A stretch of DNA of 64,000 bases from Harmonia axyridis (lineage: Eukaryota > Arthropoda > Insecta > Coleoptera > Coccinellidae). Position 1 is the first letter of the stretch, and every line of letters begins with the position of its first letter. The stretch is from positions 18,391,825 through 18,455,824 of the forward strand of contig NC_059506.1 of the NCBI RefSeq assembly GCF_914767665.1, in the 5' to 3' direction. A model generated the notes under the pieces. It searched no databases and was not told where the DNA came from. It worked only from the letters and a program-made list of their open reading frames with translations. Below are positions 47,901-56,700 of this stretch, piece by piece. Position numbers and translations under genes: made by a program.

Positions 47901-48683
47901 AAATTGATTTGAGTTTACGCATAGAATATTTGTGGTAAAAATAATTCAAAATATAGTGACTACAAAAATTCTCCCTTTTTTTCAATTTTTTTTTTAGAAA
48001 TAAAATGAAATGAAACAAAAATTTTTTTTCATTTCTTATATAAACAGAAATGCCGGAGCTTCGGAAATATTTTGGCTGGATAAGGAATCGTGAACAATAT
48101 CAAAGAAGTTTCAGATGTCAAATAGGCTCCGATTCCCAGAAACGTCTAATAGGCAGTCGAACTTGAAACAACCTGTATATTGTATATGAAATATAACATT
48201 AACTTTCTTTCAATTTTCACGCATCATTTTGATTTACTTTGGCCCCAAAAAAAAATCCGGCCCTCCCTTGACCCCCTGTTTTTGAAAGCTGGCGTTGACA
48301 CTGTCGGTGATTGTAAATAATGATCATTAAGCAACATTTTCAGCTTTTAATTCTACTATTAACCATTTGGTCACAATCCTAGCTGCTTATACATAATATG
48401 TATAAGTAAAGAAGGAAAAAACTTATTTAAAACATTATATTATAATGTTTCAAATAAGTTTTTTCCTTCTGTCGTGTAAGATCATCTTTCACTTTCATCA
48501 TACATTCCAGATGAAAACTTTTTTGTGACTATTCTAAGGTCAAAAAGAATATTTCTGATATAACAGAAATGTGAAAACCTATCGAACTTAAAGTAATTTA
48601 GATGAAAATATTGACTCACGGTCACAATTCACGGTCACTGCAAAAATTAATGCCACAATAAAAAACTGAACAGTTTGATTCAT
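35935..48683 (-). CDS. Secreted cysteine-rich protein with VWC-like domain, 6 exons
   Basis: Exons (5'-3') 48683-48620, 46857-46641, 40411-40311, 38890-38651, 36185-36141 and 36083-35935 join in matching phases to 271 residues. Residues 1-20 (MNQTVQFFIVALIFAVTVNC) are a signal peptide. Exons 2-3 give a Cys-rich region (YCRSHCSCND, GTFDCAEDDC, TECCSVVDC). Exon 4 is a von Willebrand C-like module (CTYNGKSYEEGKTF, NSCHTCLCQEGFSG, LCCPATWVC), and exon 6 a second short Cys-motif (CSFGDKEVPLGHGF, CECSLPPLITC). VWC proteins often bind growth factors extracellularly; the ligand here is unknown. Exon 5 is only 45 nt and encodes a charged linker. AATAAA (35936-35931) overlaps the stop codon. Introns 2 and 4 contain LINEs. 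All splice sites are GT-AG. Confidence 0.85.
36415..38203 (+). mobile_element. 5'-truncated LINE with long open RT frame
   Basis: Inserted in intron 4 of the VWC-like gene, antisense to it. The RT frame runs open from about 36465 to the stop at 38114 (535 codons from 36507): SPGPDGVYNEFFKLG, YTIPVHKKGDKKTPDNYRGI, CFVDFTKAFDRV, GIRQGDSLSPFLFSLIMD and the catalytic VCYADDTLLLAG, then a C-terminal part with KPGRPPKRW. The endonuclease is absent because of 5' truncation. It ends in an (AAG)n tail (38180-38203). GAATATTTT occurs near both ends and may be the target duplication. It is of the RTE/CFDP2-like type; clade not certain. A recent insertion, judging by the open frame. Confidence 0.85.
38204..38640. 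other. Intron 4 remainder, nothing recognised
   Basis: AT-rich non-coding DNA; part of the intron between exons 4 and 5 of the VWC-like gene. Confidence 0.5.
38987..39380 (+). repeat. 197-bp exact tandem duplication
   Basis: 38987-39183 is repeated at 39184-39380 with only about three differences (for example ACAATTGTTTAC and ACATTTGTTCAC). Lies in intron 3 of the VWC-like gene. A piece of the unit also occurs at about 12515. Confidence 0.9.
39323..39710. repeat. Foldback structure, ~165-bp arms
   Basis: 39323-39490 pairs with 39543-39710 in reverse complement: TGATTCTAGTAGATTCAAA versus TTTGAATCTACTAGAATCA, and AGAGGCGACTTATTTCCATC versus GATGTAAATAAATCGCCTCT. The loop is ~50 bp. The left arm overlaps the end of the tandem duplication. 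Confidence 0.85.
40412..41160. other. Intron 2 stretch, no gene
   Basis: AT-rich sequence with an AATAAATAAATAA run at about 40968-40985; this lies just 3' of the minus-strand LINE below and may be its 3' UTR or tail. Confidence 0.4.
41167..42378 (-). pseudogene. 5'-truncated LINE reverse transcriptase
   Basis: Sense to the VWC-like gene, in its intron 2. Open from about 42378 to the stop at 41167 (~400 codons): LSSAQHGFVRERSTVTNLAT, YFSRAFDTVDHNLLLNKLAS, GVPQGSNLGPLLFIIFIDDL, ALAYADDLKLF and the post-RT HVEDLCSSACRSLGFLFRSF. All RT catalytic motifs from domain 2 on are present and intact. Truncation is inside domain 1 (SNFAKVYEEVL), where the sequence turns into a TA-rich stretch. The YADDLKLF signature and C-terminus (NILQRAPVYRLCD) match the fragment at 58-59 kb, so both belong to the same family. 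Confidence 0.85.
42412..42855. other. Unassigned intronic DNA
   Basis: No coding similarity recognised between the two LINE fragments. Confidence 0.4.
42860..43085 (-). pseudogene. LINE RT domain-0/1 fragment
   Basis: Minus-strand reading gives AGDLNGFFSLACKGAGPDLV, KEKNFPSSYSPISLLPMLSK and IILRVLE*, resembling the start of a Jockey-like RT domain (…SYRPISLLP.LSK..E). It covers the same region as the start of the 41167-42378 piece, so it is a separate LINE remnant. Confidence 0.5.
43604..43709. mobile_element. 106-bp MITE with TA target duplication
   Basis: GCGTATCCGACTGGTTGCACCAGT at the left and its near-inverse (ACTGGTGCTGCCAGTCGAATACGC) at the right, flanked by TA/TA. It is almost entirely inverted repeat around a ~40-nt centre, as in tiny Tc1/mariner-type MITEs. 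Confidence 0.75.
43740..44372 (-). pseudogene. LINE endonuclease fragment
   Basis: Reads FTVYNINIQSLGNEIEPF, CVKEHWLNDDNL, SRHDGVATVIKKDI and, after frameshifts, HVLFVGDYKFDYN. These correspond to the APE-type endonuclease of non-LTR elements (N-x-x-S, the E-H-W motif, G-G-V-A, G-D-x-N region). The catalytic GDFN is changed to GDYK. Degenerate. Confidence 0.65.
44373..44825. other. Unassigned intronic DNA
   Basis: No frame recognised; may be the linker between LINE ORF1 and the endonuclease fragment. Confidence 0.35.
44826..45690 (-). pseudogene. LINE ORF1 fragment with zinc-finger start and coiled coil
   Basis: Minus strand: near 45680-45540 a finger-like CVNCGTLMHRGCLKYYSEN; at 45494-45276 a Glu/Asn-rich coiled-coil stretch (ELTRENNRLSNENQLFKRII); then an inserted short repeat (about 45087-45256); then a Lys/Asn-rich tail (45023-44826). 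This layout fits ORF1 of a LINE lying upstream of the endonuclease fragment, in the same orientation. Confidence 0.5.
45087..45256 (+). repeat. Short interspersed element, copy 1
   Basis: Shares GAGGTTTGAGACAATGATCT ... CACACCCAGTATATTA and GCATCATTAGATAGCTG with two other copies nearby. Truncated at its left end. Confidence 0.75.
45723..45937 (+). repeat. Short interspersed element, copy 2 (fullest)
   Basis: Starts TACAGGGTGATTCACC and ends ...CACACCCAGTATATTATTGC. The outer CAGGGTG/CACCCAG resemblance suggests short inverted termini as in small DNA-type elements. No coding capacity. Confidence 0.75.
46374..46592 (-). repeat. Short interspersed element, copy 3 (inverted)
   Basis: Reverse complement of copy 2 from GCTATCTAATGATGCAATA to GGTGAATCACCTTGTA. 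Together with copy 2 it forms a ~215-bp inverted pair separated by ~440 bp. Confidence 0.75.
46858..48400. other. Intron 1 of the VWC-like gene, no gene inside
   Basis: AT-rich, without recognisable coding remnants. Several short open frames are chance. Confidence 0.5.
48411..48469. repeat. 59-nt near-perfect palindrome
   Basis: Two 29-nt arms (GAAGGAAAAAACTTATTTAA...) with one mismatch and a 1-nt centre. In intron 1 of the VWC-like gene, ~150 bp from exon 1. A transcript would form a stable hairpin. Confidence 0.9.
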
Positions 48684-48938
48684 CTTGCATATCATGTTCA
48701 AATGGAAATAATGAATTCAATGACATTGTTGACGATCTGTTTTCGATATTGTTGATCGATAATCTTTAAGAACCGTTAAATGTTATGTTATGCGCTATTC
48801 CAGAGTCGGTCAACGTTCAGGGACGTATCCAATGGGAATACGGTTAAACACATAATCCGAATTTTCGCACTTGTTCCAAAACAAAAGCGATCACATTCAG
48901 CGCAAATGTCTTTCATTTTCGAAATTTGATCCGAGAGC

Positions 48939-49323
48939 CAGGGCCGCCCTAGGCAGAGACCCAATTTGCAGCTCTAACAGAAGCTAACTTTTTATGAATT
49001 CAAATGTAAATCGAATAGATGATTTAGGAATGAAATAAACAAAAAACGTGCTCAACTGAATTCTTATGAAAAAATTATGAATTGAATTCAAGTTTCAAAT
49101 TCTTCTGCTGAGTTTAGACTTCATAAAACGCTCGAACATTTCATTTTTTTTTCTTTGATATGATCAAATAAAACAACCGGATGAAACATTATTTTTAATT
49201 CGAATAGATGTTGCAGACATTCTCGATGTTTAATATTAGTGAATTTGATGAAGAAATCATTCTTTAAAAGACGTTCTTATCAAAAAAATATTTAAAAAAT
49301 ATTCCATTCATTCTTCCAGGAAT
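48939..49323. mobile_element. 'CAGGGCC' hAT element fragment
   Basis: Begins CAGGGCCGCCCTAGGC and shares internal text (TTCTGCTGAGTTTAGACTTC, AAAACGCTCGAACATTTC) with the nested element at 32226-34015. The other terminus is missing. Confidence 0.65.
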
Positions 49324-49990
49324 CTAGACATCACAGCTTATCTGATTTTTCATTTTGAGATTCTTTATTTCTGCTTTAAAGTTATTTTTATTTTTTGTTT
49401 CTTTCAGTAGGAGAGGAAGCATATTGTAAAATTTTGGCCGAAGATAAAATACAAAACGCTGCGAATGTTTCTTCCTAAACAGTGGAATCTCAAGTGATTC
49501 ACTTTCAACCAATCTTGTATTGTACTTCCTATTTAATTCTGTACTTGGTTGTGCCCTGGAGAACATATGTAGTAGTGATTGGTAAGTAAATAATTTTTAG
49601 CAGGTTGGCTTCTCCATACAGTGCTTCCGTTGAATATCGCCTATCTTTTTTGAGAATTATTTTGATTAAACTGTTTTGTGTAGTTTGCAGATTTTTCTGT
49701 ACATTACTACATAGACCCCCCACACAACTATACAGTATCTTAGGACTGATTCGGCTAAAGAGTTGTAAAGTTTTAGCAATTTTTTATTTATTTGAAATGT
49801 CCCTTGAAATGTAGAATCTATGTACAAGTTGTCTCAGGTTTTTTTGATATAGGCTGCCTGCGCGTTCCATCTCAGATATTTATTTTTATTTTTTCTGAGT
49901 TTTTGCCAGGTTGATTCTCACACGTAATACTAAACGTCATAAACTTAGTTTTCGCAAAATTAAGGCTCAACAAACTAAAATTCAGCCAGC
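49324..49990 (-). pseudogene. LINE C-terminal region
   Basis: Two overlapping frames read LNFAKTKFMTF, SLAESVLRYCIVVWG, VQKNLQTTQNSLIKIILKK, STEALYGEANLLKI and RPKFYNMLPLLLKE. This is the thumb and post-RT region of a CR1/L2-like non-LTR element. At least two frameshifts. The RT core is absent. Confidence 0.7.
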
Positions 49991-50037
49991 TATAGATATT
50001 GGCAAGACCTTTCTCCACGTTTCTGTATAGAGTAAAA

Positions 50038-50099
50038 AAAAATAGTTTACAATGTGATTTATTGATTTATTCATAAAAATTCTTTCGTGTTTCGAAAGA
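50038..50099 (+). repeat. Fragment of the FBXL4-intron repeat
   Basis: AATAGTTTACAATGTGATTT ... TCTTTCGTGTTTC matches 16963-17015 with an extra GATTTATT. Confidence 0.7.
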
Positions 50100-50736
50100 A
50101 ATGCTGGATCTGGCAGATTTTCAGTCGAACTAGTGCATTTTTTACACCACAACTTCATTCTGTTTCCATTCAACTAGAAACGAAACGATACTATTTTTTT
50201 GGAATTTCAATACGAAGTCCGTTAAATTCTGCCCAAAACCAGAATCAAATTTTCATTCTAATTCGATGACTGATGAGTGAATTAAATTATTTATTCAAAA
50301 ACATTGAACATTATCATGGAGACGGAATTCGAGATGTGTCATAAGGACAGTAGTACAAGTTATTTACTGCCTTTAAACAAATGGCCATCAACCTAGGGTT
50401 CTTCTGCTTTTCAATTCACATTTTTCTATAATTAAACGAGCGTTCATTAAAATTCGTGGTCAAGAGTGCTGTGGAGAATTTAGAATTGATTCTCTATGAT
50501 TACAAGTAGTGTTTAGCTTTAACCAGTTTTACCATATCAATCACATTTGTTGACATACTTCAAATCTGGAACACTACTTTTCGACTTATCAATCCAATTC
50601 CTGAATAATTAATGAAATCAGTCTTTCCATTGAGAAATTGAGCTGAAAATGAAAAATTAAAAACTCTTCTGTCACTTCAATAAACTGTACAAAGTTTTTC
50701 ATCTATTTATTTTTCACATACAATGTTCACAGCATA
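50100..50736. other. 3' flank of the serine protease gene
   Basis: No gene. The protease's polyadenylation signal AATAAA (minus) lies at 50711-50706, 26 nt past the stop. Confidence 0.55.
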
Positions 50737-53700
50737 TCAGAAGGGATACGTGTTGAAATTTATTCCAGTCACTTTAGATAACCATCCAATGTAAGCGGAA
50801 ACTCTAGTGTATACAGAGTTATTGAATTGGAATCGACAGAAGGGCAATATTGCTAAATGACTGGTTACGCCAACTTGGATCAGGTGATTATTTCGTTGGA
50901 GAACTAGAGGACCTCCACTATCTCCCTGTAAGTTGAATGAAAAATTGGTAAATAAATATAGCTACTCACAAAACTGAGAAAACTAGCAAACGTTGAAGCC
51001 GAAATGCAGAGATTGGATATCGATATTCTAGGTATCAGCGATGTATCAGATGGCCTGGCACAGGAGAGCAGCAAATGGGTGGTGGACGCATATACATACA
51101 TTTTTCGGGAGGCTCAGATTCTCTACATATATGGTACGGCTATTCTACTCACAAAAGATATTGCCATCGACTTCGTACCACTGAGTGACCGAATCATGAT
51201 GTTAAGGCTCCAGACAACACATAATAATGAAAATCATTGGAGTATACGCACCTATGGGTGAAAAACCGGAAGCAGACGTTGAGGAGTTCTACAATCAGGT
51301 AACTGAGATTTTGCACCTCACCAAGAAGGAAGAGATCACCATGGTAATCGGTGATTTGAATACAAAGAACGGATCGGCTGCAGCAGGGGACTTGATTGGG
51401 GCTCATGGGTTGGGCGCAATAAATAAGCGTGGAGACAGGCTGGTCCAGTTCTGCGTAGAGAATAACTTTATAATATTGAGAAACAATACATTGAAGAACT
51501 CATCCACGATAGCAGACCAGAAACTCCCCCTGACATAAACATCGAATTGAATTAGGAGGGGCCAGAAATCTCGAAAAGCGAAGTCATACATGCTGTGAAA
51601 GCATAAAAAAAAGTGTTTTGTTGCGTTTTTAATACAGAAAATGCAAAACTAAACTCTCAAACATTTATAAACAAACTCTCTCAGAAAATCATCATGGTGT
51701 CAAAGTGCCAGTCAGAAATCATACCAGAAATAGGCACGAAAGAAGCATTGTCCAATAAGGGGTCAGTATGTATGACATTATACAGGAAAAATCATTCTTA
51801 AATATTTTTACCTCCTTTGCATATAAGAATTTTCCTCAATGGAAAGCTCCTACCTGGAAACTGGGTTGGACATATGAGGATATTGAATAAACTAGATTCA
51901 AACCTTTTGGCAAAACCATCGGATGTATTTCCGACCATCTTCGTTTTTGAAACGGTCATAACTGACCGTCCTAGTGCAATAAGGTTCGTAAATCGTTTGG
52001 ACAAAAAGTCCTCCATATGGTTCACCGATGGATCAAAATCAGAGAGAGGTACTGGCATTGGGGTATATAGACCTAAGCTGAGGATCTCTAAAGCCCTGGG
52101 AAGTGAGCCCTCTATTTTACAGATCGAGATACTGGTTGTTTACGTAGGCGCTCAGAAGTGTCTTAAAATAAAACTCAAGGAGGTGCATGTCTACATTACC
52201 ACGGACAGCCAGACCAAGCTGAGATCCCTGGAATCGTACTAACAGGGGTCTCTGTTGACCTGGAAGTGCCTTAACACCATAAGGCAACCGCTGAACACAT
52301 GGTATGCAAGTGTCCAGAGCTGTCTGGCCTAAGAACCATTCATATGGGGAAGCCGGTCCAGGATACCCGAGAGGTAACGGCTAAGGCCCCTAAGGAGGTT
52401 GTCAGTTTTATCAACGCCATTGACGACCTCCTTGGGTTTCCATGAATGAGTAGGGTAGAGAACAAAATATCTACATTGTAGCAGTTCCCGGAAGGCTTAC
52501 CAAACCACAACGACCCCAGTTCAAATAATAATAATACCTACTTTGCATGCCTTTCCTTCTGCCATTGTCGAAGTAGCACAAATCTCCAAGTTAGCGAAGT
52601 CCCTTTCGCTGAAACATTTATTAAAGGTGTTCACATGGAGAGTGGCTTTTCTCAACCTTTCAGGGGTTTCATGTAAATCTGTAAAATTTTGTGTTTCCGT
52701 TAAAATTCATTGAAAGCTATTCTTACCATTTGTAATTCCAAATCCTGTGAGAAACACGGTTTTACCCAGAAGGTTCTCCTTATTGTTTGTATGCAACTTG
52801 ATTATCTTCACATTAGGACCTGAAAAGGGAACGTACTGAAAATAGTCTTTTAGGAGATGGTTGATCCTTCTCTCAAACCTAAAGCAGCAGACGTTTTCAA
52901 TTTAAGTAGTGCTATATCATTTCTATCTGTCTCCAAGTAAGTAGGATGAATAATTGTTTTTTCGACTCCTAAAATTTGGGCCCCTTTAGAGTTTCTCAAC
53001 ACGCTGCCTAGGGCTACGAATATGGATTGCCTGGAAAATTGAAATATTTTGTTTCACATGATATTCACATGATAATCTTGAACTATCGAGTTCAGCTAAA
53101 TGCAATAAAATTATTGAATTCATCCTACAATCATTTGAATAATCTTCTTGAATTGGTAACAAGGTGTTTTCCAAGTTTGGAAATTTTGATTGATATTTTG
53201 TTTTATATGGAATGATTTTGAATGAAAAATGAATGAACAATAGGTTCAGTATGAAATAATATTGTTTCACTTCATGAGTTTCATTTTTATATAATCATTT
53301 TATATTTGTTAGTCGAAGCGTTCTCAACTAATTTTTATGGGGCGCTCTTTCTCAAGGGATTGCGGTGTCTCATCCCATGACCACTTGTAATGTATCGATA
53401 AAAAGAAGTTTTATTTCTGTGTAATAGCACAACATTCTATGTTCATGTAAAATAACATAACCTGTAAAAGATCATCTGTTAATCTATCTCTTCTTAAGTC
53501 TTCAAGAACGCAAGTTCCAAAACCATACCAAATTGTAAGTTGTACAAAGTTATATTATATATATTAAATAAAATTAAAAGTAACCCAGTGTTAATCATTG
53601 AAAGACATTATATTGGCGACGAGGACAAAAATTGGTTAAAAACGTTAAACTTGTGCAAATCGAAGAAAAATATCAATCTCTACGTGCTTTATCAAGATCA

Positions 53701-56700
53701 AGAATGGCAGAAACTCAAGTAATTTATAGAGCTACAATCGGTTCAATCGCAGAATACAGTTCTGATGATGATTGGAGTTTATGGGCTGAACGTTTGGAGC
53801 AGTACTTCTCTGCAAATGATATTGATCAAGAAAAGAGAGTACCAGTGCTATTAACCCTAATAGGTGATAAAGCCTATAAAACCCTGAGGGATCTCTGCGA
53901 TCCAGCTTTGCCGAAAGATAAGACATACAAGGAATTGAGAGATATACTAACGGCACAGTTTTCGAAGAAGGTATCTATATTCAAGGAGCGGATAGAATTT
54001 TACAATTTGAAGCAGATGGAACGTGAGGCAGTACGATCATGGTATGTAAGGATAAAAAATAAAGCCAGTGCCTGTAAATTTGGAGCAAATCTGAATGAAA
54101 TTCTAAAGGACAAGTTCGTAGCTGGAATGTGCAAGAGCCCTATACTAGATAGAGTCTGCGAGGAGGATCATACCAAAAGCTTGGCACAAGTCCTGGAAGT
54201 AGCAGTTAACAAAGAAGCAGCACTAGGATCCGATTACCAAACTCTGCATCAGTTGAAGACAAAGAAAGGGCAAGAGCAGAAGTCAAACACATGGAAGAGT
54301 AACAAAAATGGACCACAACACCCCAAGGGGGAAATAAAGCATGGTGAAACGGCACAGAAATGCAAGTGTTGTGGGTTAGGGAACCATGTAAAGAAGAACG
54401 GTAAGTACCTTAAATATAAGTGCAAAATTTGTAATCTTACAGGTCATTTAGCTAAAGTATGTTATAAACACCAAGTACATCAGGTGGAAACACATGAATC
54501 CAATTTAGATTATGCTGAAATGTACCATTTGAAGTGTGATAACTATGTGGCATCACCACAAATTTCATTATTAGTGAATGAGAACCTTATTAATATGGAG
54601 CTTGATTCAGGTGCTAGCATTTCAGTAGTCCCCGAGAGCTGTTTCAATAATTATTTCAAGGAATCTAAATTAAAGAGAACCAATATAAGATTAAAATGTT
54701 ATGATGGGACCGAAATTGTATCTGAAGGTGAATTCCATACCACAATAAACTATAAGGGTCAAGTTTTTGAATTTTGTAGATTTTTAGTGGTTAAGAAAGG
54801 TTCAGTTCCTTTGCTTGGCCGAGATTTAATAAAACGCCTTAACATTAAAATCGATCTTGCTGATCCAAGGTATCCAACTATAAATTCATTGAAAGGAAAG
54901 GACGATTTGAAAATGTTGTTAAGTAGGTTTGAAGAATTATTCAAAGATGAACTCGGTACTTATAGGCATGAAAAGATAGAGCTAAATATTATGCCAGATG
55001 TGAAACCCATCTTCTGTAAACCCAGACCAGTCCCGTTCCTCTTCAAGGAAAAAATCAATAGTGAACTAGAAAAATTAGAAGCTAAGGGGGTCATTTCAAA
55101 AGTAGAAACTTCAGAGTGGGGAATACCGTTAGTTCCTGTAATGAAAGAGAGCGGGGAAATAAGATTGTGTGCGGATTATAAGGTCACGGTGAACAAATAT
55201 TTGATAGATGTAAAGCATCCATTGCCAAGGATAGATGAACTGTTTTCTCAGCTTCATGGAGAATTTTTCTCAAAATTAGATTTTTCCTGTGCGTATAATC
55301 AGTTAGAATTAGAGGAAAATACAAAAAATTTATTAGCATGGAGTACACATAAAGGTATTTATAAAGTTAATCGATTACCCTTTGGCACTAAACCGGCTTG
55401 TTCTATTTTCCAAAAAATTGTTGAAAAGGTTTTGCAAGGTGTGAATGGAACGGTTATATTTTTGGACGATATCGTTGTGACTGGAAAAAACAGGGAAGAG
55501 CATATGAAAAATTTGGAAGAAGTTTTTGATAAGTTGAGTAAAGCGGGATTCAGATTGAATTTGAAAAAGTGCGAATTTTTCGTACCAGAAGTGAAGTATC
55601 TAGGTCATTACATAAACAAAAATGGTCTTCATAAAGATTTCGATAAAGTCAGAGCGATTACTGAGATGCCAACACCAACTGACCAGGGACAAGTGAAATC
55701 GTTTGTAGGAATGGTAAATTACTATGGACGATTTGTACCAAATTTATCGACCCTGTTAAGTCCTCTGTACAAATTGTTGCGCAAAGATTTTAAGTTCAAC
55801 TGGTCTCAAGAATGTGATAAATCATTCAAAAGGGTCAAAGAGGCATTAACGTCAGATCAAACTTTAGTTTTCTTTGATAGGGATATTCCATTAAAGTTAA
55901 TATGTGATTCATCACAGGTCGGAATCGGTTGTGTCCTGGTACATGTGTTTCCAGATGGTACTGAAAGACCCATAAGTTTTGCGTCCAGGAAATTGAACAA
56001 GGCAGAATTAAATTATTCAGTCATACATAAGGAGGCTCTAGCTATTTATTGGGAAGTGCAGAAACATTATCAGTACTTATTAGGAAATTCGTTTACTCTG
56101 TGTTCAGACCACAAACCGCTGTTAGCCCTATTCGGGGAAAATAAAGGCATCCCTCAGATGGCTGCGGGACGTTTACAACGATGGGCGCTTTTCCTCAGTG
56201 GATTTAATTACCATTTCCAATATATTAAAGGCTCTGAAAATGGAGGAGCCGACGGTCTCTCTAGATTTCCGATTGAATCGAAGGAAAAGGGTGAAATATT
56301 GGTTGATTATTTTCATTTTTTATTAGAAGATAAAATTCCGATAAGCGCCAAAGAAATACGTAATGACACAAGAATTGACAATGTTTTGAGCAAGGTTTAC
56401 CTATTCGTTAAAGAGGACTGGCCTGATAATACTTCGGAAGAGTTGTTACCTTATAAACGGAGAAAGTTAGAACTTGGTATTGAAGGTGGAATTTTACTTT
56501 GGGGATTTAGAGTGGTAATTCCAAGTAAGTTCAGAAGACAAATATTGGAGGAATTACATGATGCTCATAACGGAATGGTTAAAATGAAAGCTTTGGCGAG
56601 GCAATATTTATGGTGGCCTAATTTAGACGCAGATATTGAGAAATATGTAAAAAATTGTAGTCCTTGTATGACATTGGCAAAAAATCCAAATAAAGCGGTT

